Below are positions 1 to 8,875 of a DNA stretch of 48,733 bases, in pieces. Position 1 is the first letter of the stretch. Each line of letters starts with the position of its first letter. A program made the position numbers and the translations under genes. Below the pieces are notes generated by a model. It made no database searches. It saw nothing but the letters and a program-made list of their open reading frames with translations, and had not been told where the DNA came from. Source of the DNA: Geobacteraceae bacterium GWC2_55_20 (GTDB lineage: Bacteria; Desulfobacterota; Desulfuromonadia; Geobacterales; Pseudopelobacteraceae); NCBI GenBank assembly GCA_001802125.1, contig MGZK01000105.1, positions 1 through 48,733 of the forward strand, read 5' to 3'.

Positions 1-1036
1 TACCCGCGACCTTGCGCAATCCGGCACGATAGTCATCCTTGACGATGCCGTTTTCAGTGATGATGGCCGTTATGAAGCGGGCCGGAGTCACGTCAAAGGC
101 CGGATTGCGGACATTGATCCCTTCCGGCGCAATCGCGATGCCCTTGATGTGCGTCACCTCACTGCCAGGCCGCTCCTCGATCGGTATCTTGCTGCCGTCG
201 GCGAGCGTCAGGTCCAGTGTCGATACCGGGGCCGCCACATAGAAGGGGATATTGTTCTCCCTGGCAAGCACCGCCACCGAATAGGTGCCGATCTTGTTGG
301 CTGTATCGCCATTTGCGGCGATCCGGTCAGCGCCGACCACGCAACAGGTGATTTCGCCCTTGCTCATGAAGAAACCGGCCATGTTGTCCGAAATCAGGGT
401 GGTCGGGATGCCATCCTTGAGCAACTCCCAGGCTGTCAGGCGTGCGCCCTGCAGCCAGGGGCGGGTCTCGTCGGCAAAGACCTGGATCTTCTTGCCGGCC
501 TCGTGGGCTGCGCGGATCACCCCCAGGGCGGTGCCGTAGCCAGCCGTGGCCAGTCCGCCGGCATTGCAGTGGGTCAGCACCGTGGCTCCCTCGGGGATCA
601 AGGTCGCGCCCCACTTGCCGATATTCCTGCAGATGGTCAGGTCTTCCTGCTCGATCCTGATCGCTTCCTTTTTGAGGATTTCACGGATCCTGTCGAGGTT
701 CTTGTCGCGGTTTTGCTCAGCGACCCGTTTCATCCGTTCGATGCCCCAGAAAAGATTGACCGCGGTTGGACGGGTGCGGGCCAGCACATCGCAGACGTTT
801 TCCAGTTGGCGAAAGAAGGAATCGTGGGTATCGGCGATGATTTCCCGCGCCCCCAGCGCGACACCCATTGCAGCGGCCACACCGATGGCGGGCGCCCCAC
901 GGATGATCATGCCTCGTATCGCATCAGCTACGGATTTGAAATCGGTATAGGTGTTGTAGACCTCTTCGCCCGGCAGGCGGGTCTGATCAATCATAATCAC
1001 GGTATCGTCGCGCCACTCGATTGTACGGAAAGACAT
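1..1036 (-). CDS. mtnA: S-methyl-5-thioribose-1-phosphate isomerase (C-terminus cut by window edge)
   Basis: Reading the reverse strand from the ATG at 1036 gives 345 open codons to the window edge, about full family length, so only the last residues and stop are missing. MtnA isomerises methylthioribose-1-phosphate to methylthioribulose-1-phosphate in the methionine salvage pathway. Family landmarks are visible in order: [13 protein letters not shown] near residue 50, [16 protein letters not shown] (the catalytic Cys region), [36 protein letters not shown] (the catalytic Asp region) and [11 protein letters not shown] near the end. A clear AAGGAG lies 8 bases before the ATG. It is divergent from miaA. 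Identity is very secure. Confidence 0.96.
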   Translation of the reverse strand, partial: MSFRTIEWRDDTVIMIDQTRLPGEEVYNTYTDFKSVADAIRGMIIRGAPAIGVAAAMGVALGAREIIADTHDSFFRQLENVCDVLARTRPTAVNLFWGIERMKRVAEQNRDKNLDRIREILKKEAIRIEQEDLTICRNIGKWGATLIPEGATVLTHCNAGGLATAGYGTALGVIRAAHEAGKKIQVFADETRPWLQGARLTAWELLKDGIPTTLISDNMAGFFMSKGEITCCVVGADRIAANGDTANKIGTYSVAVLARENNIPFYVAAPVSTLDLTLADGSKIPIEERPGSEVTHIKGIAIAPEGINVRNPAFDVTPARFITAIITENGIVKDDYRAGLRKVAG

Positions 1037-1200
1037 AAAGTAAACTCCTTAGGCCGGTTGGATGTCGTCTGCTGCATTTGGTCTTGTCGTAAATGAGCCG
1101 ACCGCGCCTTTTCGCTGAATATCAGCTGAAAGGTTGGGATCAGCTGCTATTAGTACCACGGAGCAGCTGAATCAGGCAATATTTTCCCCACCGTTTTATC

Positions 1201-1230
1201 TTGCCTCGCCGGAAGCCATGCTGCTATAAA
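1201..1230 (+). promoter_or_regulatory. Putative sigma70 promoter of miaA-hfq
   Basis: TTGCCT (1201-1206) and TATAAA (1225-1230) are separated by 18 bases and lie about 50 bases before the miaA ATG, in the divergent mtnA/miaA gap. Found by eye only. Confidence 0.4.
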
Positions 1231-1280
1231 TCCGGCATTAAATAAGGTCGATGCATTGAAATACGTTCTATCGGGAACAT

Positions 1281-2228
1281 ATGGCTGGCAAGAATACAAA
1301 TATTCCCAAACTCCTGATCATCTGCGGCCCGACCGCCTCCGGCAAGAGCGAGCTGGCTCTGAAGCTGTCCCATGAACTGGATGCCGAGATTGTCAACGCC
1401 GACTCGATGCAGGTTTACCGCGGACTGGACATAGGCACCGCCAAGCCGTCCCGCGAACAACTGGCCGAGGTTCCCCATCATCTGGTCGATGTGGTTGAGC
1501 CGGACGGGACCTTTTCGGCGGCGGATTTTGCCATGGCAGCCGATGCCGCGATCCGGGAGATCAGTTCCCGCGGCAAGCGCGCCATCGTGGTGGGTGGCAC
1601 CGGCCTCTACATCCGCGCCCTGCTGAAGGGGCTGGTGGATTCTCCCGCCGGTTCCGCCGAGATGCGCGCCGCATTGCAGAATGAGGCCGACCGCTCCGGC
1701 AACGCGGCCATGCTGGAAAAACTGCGGCTGGTAGACCCGGAACTGGCTGCCGGACTGCATCCGAACAACCTGGTCAGGATCATCCGTGCCCTGGAAGTGC
1801 ATCAGCTGACCGGTGTTCCGCTCTCCCGCCAGCAACAGGAACATGCCTTTTCAACGCAGCGCTATCACAGCCTGCAGATCGGCATCTCGGTCGAGCGCGC
1901 CGAACTTTACGAACGGATCGAACGGCGAGTTGAACTCATGTTTGCCGGCGGACTTCTGGACGAAGTGCGCGGCCTGCTGTCGGCCGGATTCGGGCGTGAA
2001 CTGAAGGCGCTGCGTTCAATCGGATACAAGGAAGCTGTCGCCCATATCCTGGGAGAAATCCCCCTGGAAGAGGCTGTCCGCCTGATCAAACGTGATACCC
2101 GCCATTATGCCAAACGTCAGTTGACGTGGTTCAAGGCGGACCCAAATATATTATGGTTTGAATATCCGGAAAAGTTTGATACTATTTTGCAGCATGTAAT
2201 TGAATTTCATGAAAGACGGGAGGCGTAA
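1281..2228 (+). CDS. miaA: tRNA dimethylallyltransferase
   Basis: MiaA transfers a dimethylallyl group to N6 of A37 in tRNAs that read UNN codons, the first step to ms2i6A. The 315-residue length is normal. The P-loop GPTASGKS is at residues 16-23, DSMQVY at 41-46 (catalytic Asp and substrate pocket), GGTGLYIRALLKG near 110, and the C-terminal RDTRHYAKRQLTWF typical of the family. The ATG at 1281 has only a weak purine stretch (tcggga) in front of it. hfq follows 4 bases after the stop, and miaA-hfq is a classic conserved pair, so the two are probably cotranscribed. Confidence 0.97.
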   Translation: MAGKNTNIPKLLIICGPTASGKSELALKLSHELDAEIVNADSMQVYRGLDIGTAKPSREQLAEVPHHLVDVVEPDGTFSAADFAMAADAAIREISSRGKRAIVVGGTGLYIRALLKGLVDSPAGSAEMRAALQNEADRSGNAAMLEKLRLVDPELAAGLHPNNLVRIIRALEVHQLTGVPLSRQQQEHAFSTQRYHSLQIGISVERAELYERIERRVELMFAGGLLDEVRGLLSAGFGRELKALRSIGYKEAVAHILGEIPLEEAVRLIKRDTRHYAKRQLTWFKADPNILWFEYPEKFDTILQHVIEFHERREA

Positions 2229-2232
2229 AAAG

Positions 2233-2457
2233 ATGGCAAAAGCACCTTTCAATATCCAGGATCAGTATCTCAACCAGGCCCGCAAGGAGCGGGTGCGCGT
2301 TGCGATTATCATGATGTCGGGTGACAAGCTGGAAGGGTTCATAAAGTCTTTCGACAATTTCTCGGTATTGCTGGATTCCAGCGGCGATATCCTGATCTAC
2401 AAACATGCCATCTCCACCATAACCTCGGCGGATGGTTCCTTCCGGCTGCACCAGTAG
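2233..2457 (+). CDS. hfq: RNA chaperone Hfq
   Basis: Hfq is a hexameric Sm-like RNA chaperone that pairs small RNAs with mRNAs. The chosen start (ATG 2233, MAKAPFNIQDQYLNQARK) gives 74 residues. It has a strong GGGAGG at 2218-2223, inside the end of miaA, 9 bases upstream; an in-frame upstream TTG would give an N-terminal extension that the family does not have. Sm1 is seen as KLEGFIKSFDNFSVLL and Sm2 as IYKHAISTI, the bacterial Hfq signature. The C-terminal tail is very short, ending HQ. It lies directly behind miaA as in many proteobacteria. Confidence 0.97.
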   Translation: MAKAPFNIQDQYLNQARKERVRVAIIMMSGDKLEGFIKSFDNFSVLLDSSGDILIYKHAISTITSADGSFRLHQ

Positions 2458-2468
2458 CCTCCTCAAAC

Positions 2469-2498
2469 AGCCCCCCGGCTCTCAGTCGCGGGGGCTTT
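2469..2498 (+). terminator. Possible weak terminator after hfq
   Basis: AGCCCCC (2469-2475) pairs with GGGGGCT (2490-2496) around a 14-base loop and is followed by only three T residues. It sits between hfq and the permease start at 2518, so any termination is probably partial. Confidence 0.35.
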
Positions 2499-2517
2499 CC
2501 GGTGGTAAGACGATCCC

Positions 2518-3591
2518 ATGCAAAAAAGTTCCAGAATTCTCCTGACCGTTGCACTGTTGCTGCTGGTTCTGACAGCGGCCGCGCTCTATTTTTCCTCGGC
2601 GGTGTTCCTGCAATTGTTCATCGCTTTTGCGCTGGCTTACATTCTGAATCCGGCGGTAGAGCTTCTGGAGCGGCGAGGAATCAAACGGCTCTACGGGATC
2701 CTGGTCGTATTCACTCTCGCGATGGCAATCTGTATCGGATTCACGGTTTTCATGGCAGCATCGATCAGTGGCGAATTTTCCAAGATGCAGCTCAACCTGC
2801 CGGCCTATGCCAACCATTTCTATGATATCACACCGCCGGCCGTCAAATCGTACCTGAATATCGAGACTCCAGACAAACTGGCGCTGCGGATGAGTGAACT
2901 GTTACAGCAGACGCGCAGCTCCGCGCCCGACCTGCTGAAGCCGTTGCTGGCATTCCTGCAGAAAGCGCTGACTTCGACCATTTCCGTGCTCCTCGCTGTT
3001 CTGGGCTATCTGATTATTCCTGTCTACCTGTTCTATCTGCTTTTTGATCTGCCTCGGCTCAAGCAATTCATAGAATCTTTCATACCGGAACGCTTTCGCG
3101 GCTGCTACACCGAAAAACTGGCCGAGGTGGACAATGTGCTGTCCGGATTCGTGCGCGGGCAGCTTTCGGTCTGCGCCATCCTGGCGCTGCTGTACAGCAT
3201 CGGACTGTATTTCATCGGCATTGACCTGGCGATCGCGATCGGCACGCTGGCCGGAATTACGTTTATCATCCCCTATGTCGGCACCATCATCGGCATCTGC
3301 CTCTCGGTCGTGATGGCGCTGCTCAAGTTCAACGACATTCTGCATCCGCTGCTCTGCCTGGGATGGTTCGGACTGGTACAGTTGCTGGAGGGGATGGTGA
3401 TTACCCCCAAGGTGGTCGGTGATACGGTCGGCCTGCATCCGCTGGTGGCGATCGTCGCGCTCCTGATCGGAGGACAGCTGTTCGGAATCATCGGCATGCT
3501 GCTGGCGGTGCCGGTAACCGCGGTGATGCAGGTGTTTTTGCGATCCCTGGCGGCCTACTACCGCGATTCCGAATTCTTCCGGGGGGCCTGA
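2518..3591 (+). CDS. AI-2E transporter family (PerM-like) membrane permease
   Basis: A 357-residue polytopic inner-membrane protein of the AI-2E/PerM family, whose members export varied solutes or act as ion antiporters; the substrate cannot be read from sequence. Two N-terminal hydrophobic segments are followed by a soluble stretch, then the conserved half: IPVYLFYLLFD, FVRGQLSVCAILALLY, a Gly-rich IIPYVGTIIGI membrane pair, LEGMVITPKVVGDTVGLHP and LLAVPVTAVMQVFL. These C-terminal motifs are diagnostic. Its TGA overlaps the ATG of the radical-SAM gene by one base, so the two are translationally coupled. Confidence 0.88.
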   Translation: MQKSSRILLTVALLLLVLTAAALYFSSAVFLQLFIAFALAYILNPAVELLERRGIKRLYGILVVFTLAMAICIGFTVFMAASISGEFSKMQLNLPAYANHFYDITPPAVKSYLNIETPDKLALRMSELLQQTRSSAPDLLKPLLAFLQKALTSTISVLLAVLGYLIIPVYLFYLLFDLPRLKQFIESFIPERFRGCYTEKLAEVDNVLSGFVRGQLSVCAILALLYSIGLYFIGIDLAIAIGTLAGITFIIPYVGTIIGICLSVVMALLKFNDILHPLLCLGWFGLVQLLEGMVITPKVVGDTVGLHPLVAIVALLIGGQLFGIIGMLLAVPVTAVMQVFLRSLAAYYRDSEFFRGA

Positions 3592-4916
3592 TGAAAGGTC
3601 TTCTGGTAGAATCAGTGGCCCACGGTTCAATTGCCGAGGAGCTGGAGCTGAAGGCCGGTGACCGCTTGCTGGCGGTTAATGGCCATGCGTTGCGGGATAT
3701 CATTGATTACAGCTACTACACCTCCTGCAACGACGAACTGCTGCTGGAGGTAGAAAAACCTGATGGGGAACTCTGGGAACTGGAGGTAGAGCGGGAAACC
3801 GGCGAGCCGCTGGGACTGACTTTTCCCGCGCCGGTCCCGTCGCGCTGCGCCAATAACTGCGTCTTCTGTTTTGTGCATCAACTCCCCAAAGGGCTGCGCA
3901 AACCGCTCTATGTCAAGGACGAGGATTACCGTCTTTCGTTCCTGAACGGCAACTACGTTACCCTGGCTAACCTGAAACCTTCGACCCTGTCCCGGATCAT
4001 CGAACAGCGTCTTTCCCCGCTTTACATCTCGGTGCATGCCACCAATCCGGTCCTGCGTGAACAGCTGCTGGGCAAGGCGGGAATACCACCTGTCATGGAC
4101 CAGCTGCGGCAGCTGGCCGCGGCCGGCATCGCGATGCATACCCAGGTAGTGCTCTGTCCGGGGCTTAACGATGGCGACGAGCTGGAACGCACCGTGACCG
4201 AACTGGCCGGCCTGTTTCCAGCGGTGCGGTCGCTGGCGATCGTGCCGCTGGGGCTGACCGACCATCGTGCCAACCTGCCGCTGCTGACCCCGGTAGATGG
4301 CATTTACGCCCGTGAATTCATCTCGATCTGGGAACCACGGGCCAGGAAACTGCGCCGGCGGCTGGGAGAGCCGTTCCTGTTTCTGGCGGACGAGTTCTAT
4401 CTCAAAGCCGGGCTGCCGTTTCCGCCGATCAGGGAGTACGGCGACTTCCCGCAGATTGAGAACGGGGTCGGCATGGCTCCGCTTTTTGCCCGGGAGGCCG
4501 GGCAGGCGCTACGCCGCGCCCGCCCTGTGGCTTCGTTCCGGGCAACGGTCGTAACCGGGGTTTCGGCCGCCGGATTTGTCGGTGAATTTCTGGAGAGTCT
4601 TTCGGAAAAGACCGGGCTGGAACTGGTGCCGCTGGTTGTGGAAAACAAGCTGTTCGGTCCCACGGTAACCGTGAGTGGTCTGGTGGCAGGCAACGATATT
4701 GTTGCAGCGCTGGCCGGGCACGAGATCGGTGAGGCGCTGCTGCTGCCGGATGTGATGCTGAAAGAGGTGGAGGACGTCTTCCTGGACGACGTGACACTGG
4801 AGGAGTTGCAGCGGCGGTGCGGCTGCCGGGTGGTTACTTTCGACTCCACGCCGCGCGGCTGCTACCGAGCTCTGGTGGCTCTGCAAAGGTCGATGAAAAG
4901 TGCCAGGGCTGATTGA
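3591..4916 (+). CDS. DUF512 family protein: PDZ plus radical-SAM-like domain
   Basis: A 441-residue protein. Residues 1-60 form a PDZ-like module (GSIAEELELKAGDRLLAVNGH). This is followed by a cysteine cluster RCANNCVFCFVHQLPKGLRK near residue 85, with CX3CX2C spacing as in radical-SAM iron-sulfur centres, and then DEDYRLSFLNGNYVTLANL, a DUF512 hallmark. The C-terminal part (VTGVSAAGFVGEF, LLLPDVMLKEVEDVFLDD) is the DUF512 domain. The family is conserved in anaerobes and Firmicutes; its reaction is not established. The start is fixed by the TGATG overlap with the permease. An unrelated short gap separates it from oleC. Confidence 0.88.
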   Translation: MKGLLVESVAHGSIAEELELKAGDRLLAVNGHALRDIIDYSYYTSCNDELLLEVEKPDGELWELEVERETGEPLGLTFPAPVPSRCANNCVFCFVHQLPKGLRKPLYVKDEDYRLSFLNGNYVTLANLKPSTLSRIIEQRLSPLYISVHATNPVLREQLLGKAGIPPVMDQLRQLAAAGIAMHTQVVLCPGLNDGDELERTVTELAGLFPAVRSLAIVPLGLTDHRANLPLLTPVDGIYAREFISIWEPRARKLRRRLGEPFLFLADEFYLKAGLPFPPIREYGDFPQIENGVGMAPLFAREAGQALRRARPVASFRATVVTGVSAAGFVGEFLESLSEKTGLELVPLVVENKLFGPTVTVSGLVAGNDIVAALAGHEIGEALLLPDVMLKEVEDVFLDDVTLEELQRRCGCRVVTFDSTPRGCYRALVALQRSMKSARAD

Positions 4917-4981
4917 TGATGCAACTCCATTAATGTATTGATTAAAACATAAACCTAGCCAGCAGGAATATTGATAACACC

Positions 4982-6619
4982 ATGAACCCTCAACGTTTCA
5001 TCAACATTGCCGCCCACCTTCCGGAGATGGCCCGACTGCAGCCCGATACCACGGCCATCATCTTTCCCAAGGGCAACATCCGCCTCTCCTTTAGCGAGTT
5101 GAATGCGCTCTCCGACCGCATCGCCCACGGTCTGGTCAGAAACGGCATCGGCCGGGGGGTGCGCAGCGTGCTGATGGTGCCCCCCGGGCCCGATCTTTTC
5201 GCGCTGACCTTTGCCCTTTTCAAGACCGGTGCGATTCCGGTCCTGATCGATCCCGGCCTTGGAATCAAAAACCTGAAGGCCTGCCTGGCAGAAGCCGAAC
5301 CGCAGGCTTTCATCGGTATTCCCAAGGCCCATGTCGCGCGGATTCTGTTCGGTTGGGGCAAGAGCACTCTCAAGACGCATGTTACCGTCGGACGGCGACT
5401 GTTTTGGAGGGGAACGACCCTGGACAGCCTGCTGCGCCACGATGAAGAAAACATCTCCTTTTCAGCCGCCCCGACCGGCCGTGACGACACCGCCGCGATT
5501 CTCTTCACCAGCGGCAGTACCGGCCCTCCCAAGGGGGCGGTCTACAGCCACGGCAACTTCGCGGCCCAGGTCGAGGCGCTGCGTGCGGTCTACGACATCA
5601 GGCCTGGCGAAATCGACCTGCCCACCTTCCCACTGTTCGCGCTGTTTGCGCCGGCCCTGGGCATGACCGCGGTAATCCCGGAGATGGACTTCACCCGTCC
5701 CGGCTCGGTGGATCCGGAAAAGATCATCTCCGCCATTACGACCCATGGAGTTACGACCATGTTCGGCTCGCCGGCCCTGATCAACCGGGTCGGACGTTAC
5801 GGCGCCGAACAGGGCATCAAGCTGCCCACGCTCAAGCGGGTGATCTCGGCCGGAGCTCCGGTGCCGGCCGCGGTGCTGGAACGCTTCACGCTCATGCTGC
5901 CGCCTGACGCAGAGATTTTTACCCCATATGGCGCCACCGAGGCGCTGCCGGTCTGTTCCATCGGCAGCAACGAGATTCTGGGTGAAACACGAGCGATCAC
6001 CGATGCCGGAGGCGGCGTCTGCATCGGCCGCCCGGTGCCGGGCATCCGGCTGGAAGTGATCGAAATCAGCGATGAGGCGATCCCGTCCTGGAAGGATTCG
6101 CTGCGGGTTCCTACCGGCAAGATCGGCGAGATAGTGGTTCAGGGGGAACAGGTGACGCGCGGTTACCACAATCGCCCCGAAGCCAACCGGCTCTCCAAGA
6201 TCACCGACCCGGCCGGCGGCTTTCTGCACCGCATGGGGGATCTGGGAGGCTTCGACGACAAGGGGCGGCTCTGGTTCTGTGGACGCAAATCCCACCGGGT
6301 CGAAACCCAGGATGGACCGCTCTTCACGATCCCGGTGGAAGGGGTCTTCAACACCCATCCGGTGATATTCCGCACCGCGCTGGTGGGAGTCGGAACAGCG
6401 GGCAGCCAGCGTCCGGTGCTGTGTGTCGAGCTGGAAAAGGGCATCAGCGTTGATCAGGAGCAGATCAGGAAAGAGCTGCTTGAGCTTGCCAGGGCCCACG
6501 TTCACACCCTGGGCATCGACACCTTCCTGTTTCATCCGGCCTTTCCGGTCGATATCCGCCATAACGCCAAGATATTCCGCGAGAAACTGGCGATATGGGC
6601 AAAAGGGAAACTGTCATGA
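4982..6619 (+). CDS. oleC: OleC-like beta-lactone synthetase (acyl-AMP ligase superfamily)
   Basis: A 545-residue ANL-superfamily enzyme. The AMP-binding loop LFTSGSTGPPKGAVYSHGNF sits near residues 176-195, the FTPYGATEALPV motif near 315, and the C-terminal hinge MGDLGGFDDKGRLWFCGRKSHRV near 420. The N-terminal IDPGLGIKNL and the FGSPALINRVGRYG segments fit the OleC branch, which converts 2-alkyl-3-hydroxy acids to cis-beta-lactones in long-chain olefin biosynthesis rather than making CoA thioesters. Its stop overlaps the oleD ATG (ATGA), and the pairing with oleD strengthens the call. oleA and oleB are not in the window. Confidence 0.82.
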   Translation: MNPQRFINIAAHLPEMARLQPDTTAIIFPKGNIRLSFSELNALSDRIAHGLVRNGIGRGVRSVLMVPPGPDLFALTFALFKTGAIPVLIDPGLGIKNLKACLAEAEPQAFIGIPKAHVARILFGWGKSTLKTHVTVGRRLFWRGTTLDSLLRHDEENISFSAAPTGRDDTAAILFTSGSTGPPKGAVYSHGNFAAQVEALRAVYDIRPGEIDLPTFPLFALFAPALGMTAVIPEMDFTRPGSVDPEKIISAITTHGVTTMFGSPALINRVGRYGAEQGIKLPTLKRVISAGAPVPAAVLERFTLMLPPDAEIFTPYGATEALPVCSIGSNEILGETRAITDAGGGVCIGRPVPGIRLEVIEISDEAIPSWKDSLRVPTGKIGEIVVQGEQVTRGYHNRPEANRLSKITDPAGGFLHRMGDLGGFDDKGRLWFCGRKSHRVETQDGPLFTIPVEGVFNTHPVIFRTALVGVGTAGSQRPVLCVELEKGISVDQEQIRKELLELARAHVHTLGIDTFLFHPAFPVDIRHNAKIFREKLAIWAKGKLS

Positions 6620-7611
6620 AAGCATTAGTGACCGGTGGAGGCGGCTTCCTGGGCGGCGCGATCGTGCGCATGCTGCGTGAGCGAGGCGACCAGGTCAGGA
6701 GCTTTTCGCGCGGCGCGCATCCAACCTTGGCGGCTCTGGGCGTGGAGCAGATCCGCGGCGACCTTTCGAAGCGCGAGCTGCTGATAAAGTCGGCCGAGGG
6801 GTGCGACATAATCTTCCATGTCGCGGCCAAGGCCGGCATCTGGGGCAATTACGATGATTTCTACAGCGCCAACGTGACCGGCACGGTCAACGTGCTGGCC
6901 GCCTGCCGTGCCAACGATATCAGCCGTCTGGTCTACACCGGTTCCCCGAGCGTGGTCTTCGACGGACGGGACGTGGAGGGGGGCGACGAATCCCTGCCCT
7001 ATCCGGACAGTTACATCGCTCACTACCCGCAGACAAAAGCCATGGCCGAGCAGATCGTGCTGGATGCCAACTCACCCCAGCTGGCCACCGTATCGCTCCG
7101 CCCGCACCTGATCTGGGGGCCGGGAGACAACCATCTGGTGCCACGCATCGTTTCCAAGGGGCGTGCCGGGAAACTGCGGCGCATCGGCAGCGAGCCCTGC
7201 CTGGTGGACACGGTCTACGTGGACAACGCCGCCGAGGCCCATCTGCTTGCAGCCGACCGCCTGATTCCGGGTGGAAACATATCCGGCAAGGCCTATTTCA
7301 TCTCCAATGGCGAGCCGCTGCCGCTCTGGGATATGGTCAACCAGATTCTGGCCGCCGCTGGACTGCCGCCCGAAACCCGCAGCATACCGCCACGACTGGC
7401 CTACGCCGCCGGCGCTGCCTGCGAGGGGCTCTGGAGTCTGCTGCGCGTGTCGAAAGAACCGCCCATGACCCGCTTTGTCGCCAAGGAGCTGGCCACGGCC
7501 CACTGGTTCAATATCGACGCCGCCCGCCGCGAACTGGGCTATGAGCCGCGGGTGTCGATCCGGGAAGGGCTGCTGCGGCTCAGCCAATGGCTGGCGACCG
7601 AAGAGTTATGA
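6616..7611 (+). CDS. oleD: OleD-like NAD(P)-dependent 2-alkyl-3-oxoalkanoate reductase
   Basis: A 331-residue extended short-chain dehydrogenase. The Rossmann motif TGGGGFLG is at residues 6-13, the active-site YPQTK (YxxxK) near 143-147, and a conserved SLRPHLIWGPGD follows. AGIWGNYDDFYSANVTGT is typical of the 3-beta-HSD/OleD group. OleD reduces the beta-keto acid made by OleA to the beta-hydroxy acid used by OleC. The ATG at 6616 overlaps the oleC TGA (ATGA), which decides this start over an upstream in-frame ATG at 6595. Its own stop overlaps the next gene the same way, so three proteins are made from one coupled message. Confidence 0.83.
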   Translation: MKALVTGGGGFLGGAIVRMLRERGDQVRSFSRGAHPTLAALGVEQIRGDLSKRELLIKSAEGCDIIFHVAAKAGIWGNYDDFYSANVTGTVNVLAACRANDISRLVYTGSPSVVFDGRDVEGGDESLPYPDSYIAHYPQTKAMAEQIVLDANSPQLATVSLRPHLIWGPGDNHLVPRIVSKGRAGKLRRIGSEPCLVDTVYVDNAAEAHLLAADRLIPGGNISGKAYFISNGEPLPLWDMVNQILAAAGLPPETRSIPPRLAYAAGAACEGLWSLLRVSKEPPMTRFVAKELATAHWFNIDAARRELGYEPRVSIREGLLRLSQWLATEEL

Positions 7612-8312
7612 TCAATCTCTGGCCAGGCACCGGCGAGGTTCACATCCGCCTGTTCACTCTGGCCATTGGAGACGCGGAACACCCCGGACTGAAACAGCTG
7701 CTGACCCCTGATGAACGGCAACGGGCCGACAGACTGGTTGATCGACAGGTCCGTAAGCGCTTCATTGCCGGACGCGGCCGGCTCCGGGAGATCCTGTCCG
7801 GCTACCTGGAAACGGAACCGGCCAACCTCCTTCTGACAACCAATCCATATGGAAAACCTCGGCTGGAAGATCGGCACGACCATGAACTCCGTTTTAACCT
7901 TTCCCACAGCGGAGACCTCTGTATTCTGGCGCTGGCCCGGAATTGCGAGTTAGGGGTTGACCTGGAACAGGTGCGGGATGATCTGCCTTTTGAGGCGATC
8001 GCGAGGCAGTTTTTTTCCCACCATGAACAGACCGAGTTTTTCTCTCTGCCGCCAGCGTTGCGGCCGGCCGCCTTCTACCGCTGCTGGACCCGTAAGGAAG
8101 CCTTTTTGAAGGCGTGCGGCAGCGGTTTTTCCTCCCCATCCGACATCTGCGATGTATCCCTGCTTCCCGGCCAGCCGCCGGCGCTGCTGGAGCTCCGGAG
8201 CAACCCCGAACAGCTTTGCGAATGGAGCCTGGCCGACCTGGCCGTCCCCGAAGGTTTCTGCGCCGCGCTGGCAGCTCGGGCGCAACTTTCCTCCGTACTT
8301 TTCTTTCGATAG
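7608..8312 (+). CDS. Sfp/HetI-type 4'-phosphopantetheinyl transferase
   Basis: A 234-residue enzyme that would load the phosphopantetheine arm of CoA onto acyl- or peptidyl-carrier proteins. Visible family motifs are RFNLSHSGDLCILAL (P2), ELGVDLEQVR (P3 with the Mg-binding Asp/Glu) and FYRCWTRKEAFLKACGSGF (P4, WxxKEA). The start at 7608 is chosen because ATGA overlaps the oleD stop. Its coupling to oleCD is unusual, because the known Ole pathway uses acyl-CoA; it suggests a carrier-protein-bound substrate or simply shared regulation. No carrier protein is visible in the window. Confidence 0.88.
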   Translation: MINLWPGTGEVHIRLFTLAIGDAEHPGLKQLLTPDERQRADRLVDRQVRKRFIAGRGRLREILSGYLETEPANLLLTTNPYGKPRLEDRHDHELRFNLSHSGDLCILALARNCELGVDLEQVRDDLPFEAIARQFFSHHEQTEFFSLPPALRPAAFYRCWTRKEAFLKACGSGFSSPSDICDVSLLPGQPPALLELRSNPEQLCEWSLADLAVPEGFCAALAARAQLSSVLFFR

Positions 8313-8333
8313 TTTAAAAATCAAAATGTTCGG

Positions 8334-8361
8334 TTGCGCGACACTCTGTATGTGATATAAT
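8334..8361 (+). promoter_or_regulatory. Sigma70 promoter with extended -10 before the FecR gene
   Basis: TTGCGC (8334-8339), a 16-base spacer and a consensus TATAAT (8356-8361) preceded by TGA, the extended -10 signature. It lies 55 bases before the ATG at 8417, in the gap after the transferase gene. Confidence 0.65.
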
Positions 8362-8416
8362 TAATTTCATTTTTCTAGGTTAGATTTTACACGGTATTTT
8401 GTCGGGAAGGAATTGC

Positions 8417-8875
8417 ATGTATCACGGATTATGTTTTCTTTTGTTATTGATGGTTTACAATTGTAGCACTGTTTTTGCGGCAGACAGTGATGCCGTCGGT
8501 CGGGTGAAAACTATCAAAGGTTCCGTCTATATCCTCAGGGGTGGCGAACAATCCGCTGCTAATATCGATATGAAAATCGTCAGGAACGACATTCTGCTGA
8601 CGGGCAAACAGGGCTCGATGGGTATTGTCTTTAATGACAACAGCACGCTCTCGCTCGGTCCGGATACTAAATTCCAGCTTGCAAGCTACGAGTTCAATGC
8701 CCTGGAAAAGAAGGCCGGTTTTGTCGGACAGATTCGACGTGGAACAATGATCTACCTGAGCGGACTGATCGCCAGAATGAATGCCGACGCGACCCGTTTC
8801 GAGACACCCGTCGCTGTAGCGGGTGTCAGGGGCACAAAGCTGGCGATCAAGGTGGAGGGAGGCGACAATGAATAA
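8417..8875 (+). CDS. Secreted FecR-domain protein
   Basis: A 152-residue protein with a signal peptide (hydrophobic FLLLLMVYN core, cleavage probably after STVFA) followed by one FecR-like domain: VGRVKTIKGSVYILRGG, then ILLTGKQGSMGIVFNDNSTLSLGPDT and a terminal TPVAVAGVRGTK. Stand-alone periplasmic FecR proteins of this type lack the anti-sigma helices of true FecR; their role is unknown and may be in envelope assembly. The ATG at 8417 is preferred over an upstream TTG because of GGGAAGGA just upstream and because it gives a clean signal peptide. It overlaps the OmpA lipoprotein gene by 8 bases. Confidence 0.84.
   Translation: MYHGLCFLLLLMVYNCSTVFAADSDAVGRVKTIKGSVYILRGGEQSAANIDMKIVRNDILLTGKQGSMGIVFNDNSTLSLGPDTKFQLASYEFNALEKKAGFVGQIRRGTMIYLSGLIARMNADATRFETPVAVAGVRGTKLAIKVEGGDNE

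Noticed and set aside
149-1096. Long forward frame of 315 codons
   Set aside because: It is antisense to mtnA, whose translation matches the family throughout.
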